From positions 1-64,000 of the forward strand of contig JAJZZD010000002.1 in NCBI GenBank assembly GCA_021797745.1: a DNA stretch of 64,000 nucleotides. The letters are read 5' to 3'. The number at the start of each line of letters is the position of its first letter. The stretch's first letter is position 1. This stretch comes from Microcaldota archaeon (GTDB lineage: Archaea; Micrarchaeota; Micrarchaeia; Micrarchaeales; CABMGC01). Of this stretch, positions 9,394-16,951 are shown in pieces. Both the position numbers and the translations under genes were made by a program. The notes beneath the pieces were generated by a model. That model saw only the letters and a list, made by a program, of their open reading frames with translations. It ran no database searches and was not told the origin of the DNA.

Positions 9394-9798
9394 TTGGTAT
9401 TGAGAAACAGGAAAAGGGTCAGGAAGTATCTTGGCAACAGAAGATGGGGAGTAGGAAACATAAAGCACAATAGAGGTGCGGGAAGCCGCGGAGGCGTCGG
9501 AAAAGCAGGCTGGAAGCACAGGCAGTCATACCGTGTCGTTTATGAAAAAGACGCTTTCACATTGCATAAAGGTTTTTTCAGGTTCAGGAAGGAAAAGCGC
9601 GGAGAAATAAATCTAGATTTGATTTCAAAGAAAATATCAGAAAGCAAGGAAGGTAAACCTGAGATAGAGCTTGGTGGCTACAAGGTCCTCGGCAGCGGTA
9701 CGCTTGCAAAACCTGCAGTGATAAAAGCTGACGCTTTTTCGAAGAAAGCGCTGGAGAAAATCAAGCAGGCCGGCGGAGAGGCCGTGGTCAAGGAGTAG
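9394..9798 (+). CDS. rpl15: Large ribosomal subunit protein uL15
   Basis: The 134-residue product has the glycine-rich N-terminus KRVRKYLGNRRWGVGN and GAGSRGGVGKAGWKHR that threads into 23S rRNA, and the C-terminal ELGGYKVLGSGTLAKPAVIKA core. The start codon is TTG with GTGAT three nt upstream. It lies between uL30 and a glycosyltransferase gene 8 nt downstream. SecY, the usual next gene, is absent here. Confidence 0.95.
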   Translation: MVLRNRKRVRKYLGNRRWGVGNIKHNRGAGSRGGVGKAGWKHRQSYRVVYEKDAFTLHKGFFRFRKEKRGEINLDLISKKISESKEGKPEIELGGYKVLGSGTLAKPAVIKADAFSKKALEKIKQAGGEAVVKE

Positions 9799-9806
9799 AT
9801 GATTTT

Positions 9807-10961
9807 TTGCGCATCGCCTTTTATTCTGATACATACCTGCCAGCGATAGACGGCGTTGTCACATCAATGCTGAACGCTAAAAAGGGTCTCGAGGCCAGGG
9901 GGCATGAAGTATTCATATTCGCGGCGTGCAAACCCGGCGAAAAAAAGAAGTACAGTGACAGGCATACTTTCCTCTTCACCGGCTTCAAGTTCCGGCCGTA
10001 TCCGCAGTACAGCGTGGCTGCATTTCCTTACCATTCAATGATTCATCTTAAATCTCTGAAAGTAGACATCATACACGTACAGACGCCGTTCGTGATGGGA
10101 TTTAACGGCATGCTGGCTGCGAAGCTCGGAAGGTATCCGCTTGTCGGATCTTTCCACACGCTGTACAACAGCAAATCGCTGTCGGTTTACTATCCAAGAT
10201 TCCTGAGAAATCTGTCGCAGAAAGGCGTATGGCGCTACATAAAATTTTTCTTCAGGAGATGCAACACGACAGTCGCGCCCACAGGCGTAATCGCAAACCA
10301 GCTGAGAAAAGCGAGGATACCTAATGTGGTAACCGTGCCAAACAGCGTGGATCTGTCGGTGTTCAACCCAAAAGTTAGCGGCGATGCAGTTAGAAAGCAG
10401 CTGAACGTAAAGAGCAGGGAAAAGCTCGTCCTTTATCTGGGAAGAGTGAGCAAGGAAAAGAGGATCGAAGTGTTCATCAAGGCGGCGCATGTGATAGTGA
10501 AAAAAAGAAGCGACGTAAAATTTTTGATAGGAGGGACGGGCCCCATGCTTAAGCACTATGAAGACTACGCGAAGAGACTGGGAATGAGCTACAGCATGCA
10601 CTTCATGGGCTTCGTCGACCCTAAGGTCCTTCCGAACGTATACGCTGCATGCGACGTGCTGTGCATACCGTCTACATTCGAGACGCAGGGTGTCGTTTCG
10701 CTCGAGGCCATGGCGTGCGGCAAGCCGGTAGTGGGCGCTAATGCGGTAGCGCTGAAAGAGCTGATAAAAAATAGGTTCAACGGTGAAAAGTTCAAGGCTG
10801 ATAGCTACAGTGACTGCGCCAAAAAGATAGAAAAGGTTTTAAATGATTGCCAGTCATATAGAAAGGGAGCTTTGAAAACTGCTCAAGATTTTTCGATAGA
10901 AAAGGTAACGGATAAGTTAATCGAAGTGTATAAGAGCACTATCGCAAACGATGGGACATGA
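9807..10961 (+). CDS. GT4-family glycosyltransferase
   Basis: This 384-residue GT-B enzyme begins MRIAFYSDTYLPAIDGVVTS, the typical nucleotide-sugar glycosyltransferase start with a glycine loop, and has the C-terminal donor site LYLGRVSKEKRIE and PSTFETQGVVSLEAMACGKPVVG (the E-x7-E pattern). Members resemble diacylglycerol glucosyltransferases and other lipid or glycan alpha-glycosyltransferases; the acceptor here is unknown. The TTG start is preceded by GATGAT and a 3-nt spacer, and the gene begins 8 nt after uL15, so it is likely co-transcribed with ribosomal proteins. Confidence 0.92.
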   Translation: MRIAFYSDTYLPAIDGVVTSMLNAKKGLEARGHEVFIFAACKPGEKKKYSDRHTFLFTGFKFRPYPQYSVAAFPYHSMIHLKSLKVDIIHVQTPFVMGFNGMLAAKLGRYPLVGSFHTLYNSKSLSVYYPRFLRNLSQKGVWRYIKFFFRRCNTTVAPTGVIANQLRKARIPNVVTVPNSVDLSVFNPKVSGDAVRKQLNVKSREKLVLYLGRVSKEKRIEVFIKAAHVIVKKRSDVKFLIGGTGPMLKHYEDYAKRLGMSYSMHFMGFVDPKVLPNVYAACDVLCIPSTFETQGVVSLEAMACGKPVVGANAVALKELIKNRFNGEKFKADSYSDCAKKIEKVLNDCQSYRKGALKTAQDFSIEKVTDKLIEVYKSTIANDGT

Positions 10962-11135
10962 GAGCAAATCCTGAAACTAAAAAAGCATGAGCAAGAGCGT
11001 TTCGACAAATCAGCAAACCGATTGACGTGTCACGCTATTAGTTGATTGCAAACCGAATAAATCAAAAACGAAAAAGATTAGGGCGATTTAATAGCTGAAC
11101 CGAAAAATGACGCTAGAGAAAAGGAAGAGAATTCG

Positions 11136-11780
11136 ATGAACAACGCTGAAAATACAAAAAAGCCCGCCGGACAACCGCTGGCGCCAACACAGGAAAAGCC
11201 TGCCGAAACAGAGCTCGACAAGCTGAGAAAGGAGATTGATGAAACGCAGAAAAAGCGTTCCATGCTTGTTTTTGACACTAACAGGCTAAGGCACAGGCTT
11301 GCTTACAAAAAGGAGGAATACGAGGCAGTAAGAAAATTAGTCGACCTGAACACGGACAGGGGGAAGAACGCCGGCAGATTGAGGCGCATGAAAGAGGAGC
11401 TTGAGTTCAGAATAAGCACAGAAACTGCAACAGTGAACCAGGAAAAAGAGCTGCTTAAAAAATTGGGCTCGATACAAAATGAGCTCGAGGAAGCCAACAA
11501 GTTCTACAGGCTCAGGAAGAAAACAGAACTTGTGGAGAAGGACATAGTCGGCTTGAGCAAGGTAGTAGACGAACAGAGTGTCAAGATAAAGGAAATCGAC
11601 AAGACGCTAGACGCACTTTTTGACAGGCTCAGGAAAAGCACTGGCGGGGCTAGGCAGCATGCGCACGTGGAGCATGAAAAGAAAATAAATGTCAAGAAGC
11701 CGTTCGAGATAAGCCTTGAAGACATCGCCGTGATAAAGAAGACGGGCAATAAAGACAAGGTAAATAGAGATAATGAATGA
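11136..11780 (+). CDS. Long coiled-coil protein
   Basis: After a proline-rich start (residues 1-25), about residues 27-180 are heptad-rich with many Lys/Glu/Leu positions such as ELDKLRKEIDETQKKRSM and KELLKKLGSIQNELEEA. The tail is basic and charged. It resembles the coiled-coil proteins found near RNA-processing genes in archaea, but no enzyme domain is seen. It is upstream of the beta-CASP RNase gene, separated by an A-rich repeat. Function unknown. Confidence 0.8.
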   Translation: MNNAENTKKPAGQPLAPTQEKPAETELDKLRKEIDETQKKRSMLVFDTNRLRHRLAYKKEEYEAVRKLVDLNTDRGKNAGRLRRMKEELEFRISTETATVNQEKELLKKLGSIQNELEEANKFYRLRKKTELVEKDIVGLSKVVDEQSVKIKEIDKTLDALFDRLRKSTGGARQHAHVEHEKKINVKKPFEISLEDIAVIKKTGNKDKVNRDNE

Positions 11781-11895
11781 AAAAGCGAATGAAAAAAAAA
11801 CAGAAACGGCAATTGGCCGGCTATCCTGTGGATGCAAGCGCATATGCCTGCATGCGAAATTTGGGAAACTTGATAAAGAATAGGATATGGGCGAA

Positions 11896-12028
11896 CTAAA
11901 CAGAAAATAAACAGAAAACGAACAGAAAATAAACAGGAAATAAACAGAAAACAAAATAAAAAATAAAAACAGAAAAATAAAAACATAATAAAAAAACAGA
12001 AAACAAAATAAAAAATAAAAATAATGAA
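11896..12028 (+). repeat. A-rich tandem repeat upstream of the beta-CASP RNase gene
   Basis: The segment is built from variants of an 11-12 bp unit (consensus AAACAGAAAAT), for example at 11898, 11909, 11920 and 11931. It then passes into a 51-bp spaced duplication whose copies start at 11944 and 11995. The plus strand is nearly free of T except in the AAT steps. It immediately precedes the TTG start at 12038, so it would form the 5' untranslated part of the RNase message if transcription starts upstream. Confidence 0.8.
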
Positions 12029-12037
12029 GGTAATTGA

Positions 12038-13351
12038 TTGAGAATAACTTTTTTTGGAGCAGCACGCGAAGTAGGAAGGAGCTGCATAATGGTAGAAAGC
12101 AGAAATACGCGAATTTTATTGGACGCCGGCGTTAAGCTTGGCGAAAAGGACGAATATCCTCTGATAGAGGACTCTGAACTTAAGCACATAGATGGAATCG
12201 TGATAACCCACGCCCACCTGGACCACTGCGGATATCTTCCGCACGTATTTTCGCACGGCTACGAGGGCAAGGTCTATGCAACAAAACCTACAGAGGAACT
12301 GATCAACATAGCGGCGAGCGACTACATGCGCATCTCGAAGCCACAGGGCATAGGGAAAGGGGCGATTCCTAAGATGATGAAGCATTACGTACAGCTTGAA
12401 TATCATCAGCAGGTACCGCTCAAGGACATGAAGATAAAGCTTGTGCCTGCGGGTCATATACTCGGAAGTGCGATGGTCGAGGTAACAGAACAGAACGGCA
12501 ATGCCGCCCTTTACACAGGAGACATCAACCTCAAGACTACGAGGCTTCTTGACCCCGCATATACCGAATATCTTAAGGCTAAAACGCTCATAACGGAAAC
12601 GACATATGGCGGCAACAACGACACATTCCCTGCTGAGCACACCGTACTCAGCGAGCTTGTGAAGACCATAAAGGAAACGATAGCAAGGGGAGGCAAGGTT
12701 ATTGTGCCAAGTTTCGCAGTTGGAAGGGCGCAGGAAGTGCTCTTTGTCCTCGATGACTATATGCGTTCAGGAATTCTTCCTAAAGTGCCTATTTACATAG
12801 ACGGTTCTATTGATAGAGTCATGCGCATATACAGGCACAATGTCATAAACTGCAAGAGCGAGCTGCAGAAAAGAATCCTTATGAGTGATGAAGACCCATT
12901 CAAGAGCGTCAATTTCCATTTTGTGGAAGGAAGGCAGGAGCGCAGCAAGATAATGAAAAGCCCGGAAAGCGCGATAGTAGTAACTACGAGCGGGATGCTT
13001 AAAGGCGGCCCTATCGTGCATTACCTGAAGGCGCTCTCGGGAAGGGAAGAGGACAAGCTTATTCTTGTAGGCTACCAGGCGCATGGGACGCCAGGAAGGG
13101 AGATACAGGAAGGCAAGAAAGATGTCGAGTTCGACGGCAAGAAGCTCGACATAAAGATGAAAGTGGAAACGTATCATCTGTCGGCGCACGCCGACAGGCC
13201 GCAGCTTATGAAGCTGATAGGAGAGATAAAAGGATTGGAAAACGTTTTTGCAGTGCACGGGGAAGAGACAAAGATAATGGAGATGACGGACTCGTTGAAA
13301 AAAAATTATTACGCTAAGGCGCCCGTGCTCAAGGAAACATTTGAAGCATGA
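12038..13351 (+). CDS. Beta-CASP metallo-beta-lactamase RNase (archaeal CPSF2-like)
   Basis: The 437-residue protein has all catalytic motifs: HAHLDH (58-63), AGHILGSA, GDIN, the beta-CASP motif region VPSFAVGRAQE, TTSGML and LSAHAD. It lacks N-terminal KH domains, so it fits the short archaeal aCPSF2 class rather than the KH-bearing aCPSF1. It would act in the cytoplasm as an endo/exoribonuclease in RNA processing. The start is a TTG with GGTAATTGA directly before it; the long A-rich repeat upstream might serve in self-regulation. Confidence 0.92.
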   Translation: MRITFFGAAREVGRSCIMVESRNTRILLDAGVKLGEKDEYPLIEDSELKHIDGIVITHAHLDHCGYLPHVFSHGYEGKVYATKPTEELINIAASDYMRISKPQGIGKGAIPKMMKHYVQLEYHQQVPLKDMKIKLVPAGHILGSAMVEVTEQNGNAALYTGDINLKTTRLLDPAYTEYLKAKTLITETTYGGNNDTFPAEHTVLSELVKTIKETIARGGKVIVPSFAVGRAQEVLFVLDDYMRSGILPKVPIYIDGSIDRVMRIYRHNVINCKSELQKRILMSDEDPFKSVNFHFVEGRQERSKIMKSPESAIVVTTSGMLKGGPIVHYLKALSGREEDKLILVGYQAHGTPGREIQEGKKDVEFDGKKLDIKMKVETYHLSAHADRPQLMKLIGEIKGLENVFAVHGEETKIMEMTDSLKKNYYAKAPVLKETFEA

Positions 13352-13478
13352 AACGCAGATTGAAGTGCGCTTTCTGTCGAAGCGCGTCAACCGCCTTATT
13401 TTCGCTTGACAAAATCATGCAAAATGCTAAATACCTGCAAATAGACAGTCAAAGGCACCGAAATTCGATGGCGGTCAT

Positions 13479-14363
13479 ATGACATCACTAGAATTTGGCA
13501 AAAAGCCGGGCATCGACGTGTATCGCGGAGTTGACTGGGTAGCAGATGTCATGAAAAATGCGCCAGCTGAAAGAGAGATGACATATAAGTATGCACACAT
13601 AAAGCCGCATAAAGCAAGGGAAGCTGTGCTAGCAATGGCCGAATTGATGCGCGCGCACTTTCCGCGGCTTACCCCGAGCATGCTTGACGGGAGAAGGCAT
13701 AGCGATATCATAATTAAAGCAGCAGGAAAGTTCACAATTACCACGCCACCAAGGCCTTACAAACAATGGATTTACGACTGCGCAAAATCAGATATAATTG
13801 TTACTGGCGCGGCAAGCCAAAGGAAAAACATAATATCGGAGTTTGAATTCAAGAAGCGTGTCGCTTTGAAACTGAAGGCCGAAAGAGACAGCAGAATTGA
13901 GCTTTTTAAGCCGACACTTGAAAAGCTAGTAAAGCAAGGTTTGGTCAATGGCGTAATAGGGCGGGGCTCTTACTTCGACGCAAACGGCTATCCCAGAAAA
14001 GGCAATGACATAGACCTGATATTCTTAGTAAAGGAGATGACTGACGAGAAAAAGCAGTTAATATTGAAAGCATTGAAGCGTGCGCCAGATAGTGTCACAG
14101 TAGGGGTAACTGAGAAGAAAGATCGTGTAATAAAAAAAGGCGCAGAAGATTCACAGGAATTCAGCATAATAATAGGAAGCGAAACTGCTGCAAGAAAATC
14201 ACTTGGAGTGAAATATGAAAGATATGTGCTTGAAACAGGCATTGGAATAAACCTGAGAAGCCTGAGAAAAAATGGTTCTGAAAAAATTGCAAAAGAGTTT
14301 GCGGCACTGCTGCCAAAGAAAGACATGCGGCAAAAGATGCACATTTCAAGCTTGCCGAGCTAA
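13479..14363 (+). CDS. Putative nucleotidyltransferase-fold protein
   Basis: Residues about 155-185 read IGRGSYFDANGYPRKGNDIDLIF, a form of the GS...DxD signature of the polymerase-beta nucleotidyltransferase fold, with a hydrophobic strand before it and NDIDLIFLV as the metal site. The first 130 residues and the C-terminal part do not match anything I recognise. The product could be a transferase of the minimal or CCA-adding type, or an inactive relative; a third carboxylate was not located with certainty. It is 294 residues long and stands alone on the plus strand. Confidence 0.6.
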   Translation: MTSLEFGKKPGIDVYRGVDWVADVMKNAPAEREMTYKYAHIKPHKAREAVLAMAELMRAHFPRLTPSMLDGRRHSDIIIKAAGKFTITTPPRPYKQWIYDCAKSDIIVTGAASQRKNIISEFEFKKRVALKLKAERDSRIELFKPTLEKLVKQGLVNGVIGRGSYFDANGYPRKGNDIDLIFLVKEMTDEKKQLILKALKRAPDSVTVGVTEKKDRVIKKGAEDSQEFSIIIGSETAARKSLGVKYERYVLETGIGINLRSLRKNGSEKIAKEFAALLPKKDMRQKMHISSLPS

Positions 14364-14418
14364 CTGAAAATGTAGAAATGCTTATAAACAGGAAAAGAAG
14401 AAAAGGATTCGTGATAAA

Positions 14419-15144
14419 ATGGGCGGATATGCATATGGATCCTCAGGTTTTCGAAGTGCTGAACATAAAAACAAACCTGAAATTAAAACTATAATAATAA
14501 ATTCTCAAAAAGTTGAAATTCCGAAAATGACAGAACGCGATAAAGAATTTGATACAGAAGCAGGTAATGACGAAAGAACAAATTTGCATATAACAATGGC
14601 GGGAGCTGGGGCGGTATTTTTAGGTGCATTCTCTGACAAAACAGAGCAGGAAAAAGATGCTGAGACGGAAAGCGCGTCAAAGTATATTGATGGAACCGCA
14701 AAATCAAGATACATTTTAGATAAGCTAAAAAGTAGTATAGAAAATAGGACATTTCTTCTTGAATTAGGAAACGATAGATACTCAGAAGATAAATCGGATT
14801 TTATTGCCAAACTGATGAAAAATGTTAAAGACGAGGATAAAATATTTAATAATGCAGAAGGTTTACTTTCAGATACTGAAAAAGAAATTGGGGACATGGC
14901 TTGGTATATAGTTAGAAAAATTGCAAACTCATATTCTTTTAATGAAACATTCAACAAGAGCCAAGAAGAGCTATTAGGAGATCTTTTGAAATCGCTGAAA
15001 GAATCAAAAATGTTCTTGTTAGAACGAGAAATAAAAGAGTATGTAGTAAAACTTTTCCCTAATTTAGACGACGCGATTAAAGAAATCCCTAAATATGGAT
15101 TATTTGACCGCGTTACTTCTGCACTAAAAAACATTACAAGATAA
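14419..15144 (+). CDS. Hypothetical 241-residue protein
   Basis: The product starts MGGYAYGSSGFRSAEHKNK and is rich in charged residues, with one short less polar stretch (ITMAGAGAVFLGAFS). No known family is recognised. A clear ribosome binding site (GTGAT, 3-nt spacer, ATG) supports the start and the coding status. The gene lies between the nucleotidyltransferase-like gene and eL40. Confidence 0.65.
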   Translation: MGGYAYGSSGFRSAEHKNKPEIKTIIINSQKVEIPKMTERDKEFDTEAGNDERTNLHITMAGAGAVFLGAFSDKTEQEKDAETESASKYIDGTAKSRYILDKLKSSIENRTFLLELGNDRYSEDKSDFIAKLMKNVKDEDKIFNNAEGLLSDTEKEIGDMAWYIVRKIANSYSFNETFNKSQEELLGDLLKSLKESKMFLLEREIKEYVVKLFPNLDDAIKEIPKYGLFDRVTSALKNITR

Positions 15145-15229
15145 ACCAAGTGCGCTGCCATGCGCTTGCCACATCTTTTTATATATCTTCCTGAGTAACT
15201 ATTAATCCTTAAATTATAAAGTGTTTGAA

Positions 15230-15382
15230 ATGGGAAAGTTTCCTTTGGCCGACGAGGCATTGAGCAGGGTATGGATCTGCAGGAAGTGCAAGACCAGAAA
15301 CCACGCCGGAGTTGGCATGTGCAGGAAATGCGGCTCTAAATTCCTCAGGCCCAAGAAGAAAGAGGTAAAAGCAAAGAAGTGA
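15230..15382 (+). CDS. rpl40e: Large ribosomal subunit protein eL40
   Basis: A 50-residue protein: MGKFPLADEALSRVWICRKC, then a second pair in MCRKCGSKFLRPKKK. The four cysteines (C17, C20, C31, C34) form the zinc ribbon of archaeal L40, and the basic tail is typical. It is a standalone gene with a TATA box (TTTTTATATATC, about 15176-15187) some 45 nt upstream. Confidence 0.93.
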   Translation: MGKFPLADEALSRVWICRKCKTRNHAGVGMCRKCGSKFLRPKKKEVKAKK

Positions 15383-15514
15383 TGCTAAGCAGCATATGGA
15401 CCTGATTTTAGTAAGATTTATTAGTATTCTTGTACAAGCATACTATGCTAATTTATTGTTAAATTCCGGCGGTACGCAAAATGTGGCTTTTGATTTATTA
15501 TGTTAAGTGATACT

Positions 15515-15739
15515 ATGGTAGAACTTTCACCTATAGAACAATTGGTGGTAAAGGCAATGCAGGAGATAGGAGCGACAAAGGAAGATTCGCTCAAGACAGC
15601 GGATGACATAGCCAAGAAGGCAAACAGGCCCAAGAGCATGGTGACTAATACGCTTGTCACGCTATCGCAGAAGGGGGTTGCAAAGAGGGTCGCGAGGGAA
15701 AAGGCAGCAGGCTATTATCTTGTAAAGGTAGACGCCTGA
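15515..15739 (+). CDS. Small winged-helix DNA-binding protein
   Basis: The 74-residue product reads MVELSPIEQLVVKAMQEIG, then TADDIAKKANRPKSMVTNTLVTLSQKG, a classical helix-turn-helix, and a wing ending KAAGYYLVKV. I place the start at the second ATG, because GTGAT with a 3-nt spacer lies before it; the upstream ATG at 15500 would put that site inside the gene. It precedes the next gene by 22 nt and is probably a transcription factor in the same unit. Confidence 0.82.
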   Translation: MVELSPIEQLVVKAMQEIGATKEDSLKTADDIAKKANRPKSMVTNTLVTLSQKGVAKRVAREKAAGYYLVKVDA

Positions 15740-15761
15740 AAAATCTATTTAGGGTTAATCC

Positions 15762-16211
15762 ATGGCCGAGGAAGACGCAGTAGAGTTCTTCGCGAAGTAC
15801 AAGAACTGGGTAGCTGTTAAGAAAATAAGCATAACAGAAAATACGAAGCCTGAGGAAATAGCGCTTCAGTTATCATCAATAAGGCAGAGCATAGACAGGA
15901 AATCTTTCGAGATACTGGGCATAAACGTAAAGGCGTTGGACGAGTACGCCGAATTCATAACAAAAGGCAAGAGGAAGAGCTGGCCTGCGCTTGCAGAAGT
16001 ACTGCAGAACCTAGGCAAGCAGGAAGCCAAGGAGAAAATAACAGAAGCAACAGGAAATGTGGCTGAACTGCAGGAGCTTGGAGCCACGTATTTGTTCAGG
16101 ACAGTCGCTCAGAAGATGCAATTCGATTTTGACGTAAACCCGGAGCTATTGCAGAAGGCATATCCTGACTTGAAAATACCAAAGCCTCTGGGCAGGAAGC
16201 CTAAAGGCTGA
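15762..16211 (+). CDS. Conserved archaeal protein, possibly DUF2666
   Basis: The 149-residue protein is largely helical and contains KNWVAVKKISI near its start, reminiscent of the archaeal DUF2666 family; I hold this only loosely. A positively charged tail ends GRKPKG. It lies 22 nt behind the winged-helix gene and ends 20 nt before the convergent EF-Tu-domain-2-like gene. Function unknown. Confidence 0.7.
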   Translation: MAEEDAVEFFAKYKNWVAVKKISITENTKPEEIALQLSSIRQSIDRKSFEILGINVKALDEYAEFITKGKRKSWPALAEVLQNLGKQEAKEKITEATGNVAELQELGATYLFRTVAQKMQFDFDVNPELLQKAYPDLKIPKPLGRKPKG

Positions 16212-16231
16212 AGAAATACACAATTAGTAAA

Positions 16232-16489
16232 CTATTCGTTAATCTTATAGACTTTAGCTCCTTCAGTGACTCGCTCGTTTATCTTAAGGCCTATCGCATC
16301 CCCTTTCTTCGCTTCGGCCACTTCCTTATGTTCAATCTGCATGCTTTCTACTATCTGCTCGAACGATTGAGACTCGTGCTCTACACTTATTTTGTCTCCT
16401 TTTTTGACCGGCGCCGACAATTCGACTATGGCTACACCTATATTTGAAAAGTAGTGCGTAATTTTTCCTACGAGTTGTTTTTCAGTCAT
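16232..16489 (-). CDS. Small translation-factor-like beta-barrel protein
   Basis: I start the gene at the inner methionine MTEKQLVGKITHYFSN, giving 85 residues. The longer frame adds a stretch unlike the rest and would run into the tRNA gene. The product has the pattern of EF-Tu domain 2: GKITHYFSNIGVAIVEL, then VKKGDKISVE and GDAIGLKINERVTEGAKVY. Such single-domain proteins are widespread in archaea and are related to the C-terminus of U32 peptidases. The role is unknown; RNA or tRNA modification is possible. Confidence 0.85.
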   Translation of the reverse strand: MTEKQLVGKITHYFSNIGVAIVELSAPVKKGDKISVEHESQSFEQIVESMQIEHKEVAEAKKGDAIGLKINERVTEGAKVYKINE

Positions 16490-16548
16490 ATCCGTCAAGT
16501 GTATTAAACATGCAAGATTAACAAGGCTTGCGTCGAAACCCAAGAAAT

Positions 16549-16560
16549 ATAATATAAATA
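16549..16560 (+). promoter_or_regulatory. TATA box for tRNA-Pro
   Basis: ATAATATAAATA lies about 45 nt upstream of the tRNA 5' end. Transcription would start some 20 nt before the mature tRNA. Confidence 0.45.
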
Positions 16561-16599
16561 CCAAATAGCAATAAAAACAAACAAAGGAAAACAATGAAA

Positions 16600-16672
16600 G
16601 GGGAGTTAGGCTAGCTTGGTAGGCTTTAAGGTTTGGGACCTTAAGACCCGTGTTCAAATCACGGACTCCCCG
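16600..16672 (+). tRNA. tRNA-Pro(TGG)
   Basis: The acceptor stem pairs GGGGAGT (16600-16606) with ACTCCCC (16665-16671). The anticodon stem TAAGG/CCTTA encloses the loop TTTGGGA with anticodon TGG (16634-16636). The T arm is CCGTG, TTCAAAT, CACGG. No CCA is encoded. The 3' end is the integration site of two elements: the last four bases belong to the casposon target duplication, and 16643-16673 is repeated at 29041-29071. Confidence 0.95.
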
Positions 16673-16673
16673 A
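16643..16673 (+). repeat. Attachment repeat, left copy (3' end of tRNA-Pro)
   Basis: A 31-bp segment starting in the anticodon stem's 3' side and running to one base past the discriminator is repeated exactly at 29041-29071. Such a direct repeat, full tRNA at one end and only its 3' part at the other, is the footprint of a site-specific integration into a tRNA gene. Confidence 0.88.
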
Positions 16674-16682
16674 GCTAATCAA
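16669..16682 (+). repeat. Casposon target-site duplication, left copy
   Basis: CCCGAGCTAATCAA flanks the left inverted repeat and recurs directly after the right one (27436-27449). Fourteen bp is the length known for casposon integration. The first four bases are the end of tRNA-Pro. Confidence 0.92.
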
Positions 16683-16713
16683 GGGGTATAGTATATAAGA
16701 TGGAAATGTCACC
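16683..16713 (+). repeat. Casposon left terminal inverted repeat
   Basis: It starts GGGGTATAGTATATAA and ends GGAAATGTCACC; 29 of 31 positions match the reverse complement of 27405-27435, with differences only at positions 17 and 19. Confidence 0.93.
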
Positions 16714-16772
16714 CCTACCTTTATAAAAGCCGATTCTGTCGTCAGAGATAGCGAAGGAAAATCATCTCCAAG

Positions 16773-16904
16773 CTATTTTATAGCAATTTTAAACTTATCA
16801 CAAGAGGAACATCTCCACCTAGACTTGAATTTACCTCCATGTAAAGTTTCATATCCACCTACCTGACTCCATTTATGCAGTCCAACTAAACATAGTATAG
16901 ACAT
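16773..16904 (-). CDS. Small zinc-ribbon-like casposon protein (43 residues)
   Basis: The short frame reads MSILCLVGLHKWSQVGGY, then a linker, then RWRCSSCDKFKIAIK. The arrangement C-x4-H-x-W and C-x2-C is common in small archaeal and viral zinc-binding proteins (a CLxGxHKW start with a distal CxxC). It is the last gene of the leftward casposon operon, 47 nt after the 311-residue surface protein, with AGGT about 7 nt before the ATG. Evidence is the motif and position only. Confidence 0.6.
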   Translation of the reverse strand: MSILCLVGLHKWSQVGGYETLHGGKFKSRWRCSSCDKFKIAIK

Positions 16905-16951
16905 AATGTTACCTAGATACACTTCCACTTAAAGCTTAAAAAAGAGGTAGA

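Noticed and set aside
11504-12189. Phe/Leu-rich minus-strand frames opposite the coiled-coil and RNase genes
   Set aside because: They are translations of the complement of A-rich DNA (TTT/CTT runs) and overlap well-supported plus-strand genes.
16490-16657. N-terminal extension of the EF-Tu-domain-2-like gene
   Set aside because: The longer frame would read through the tRNA-Pro gene and its promoter, and encodes an unrelated hydrophobic stretch; family members begin at the inner methionine.
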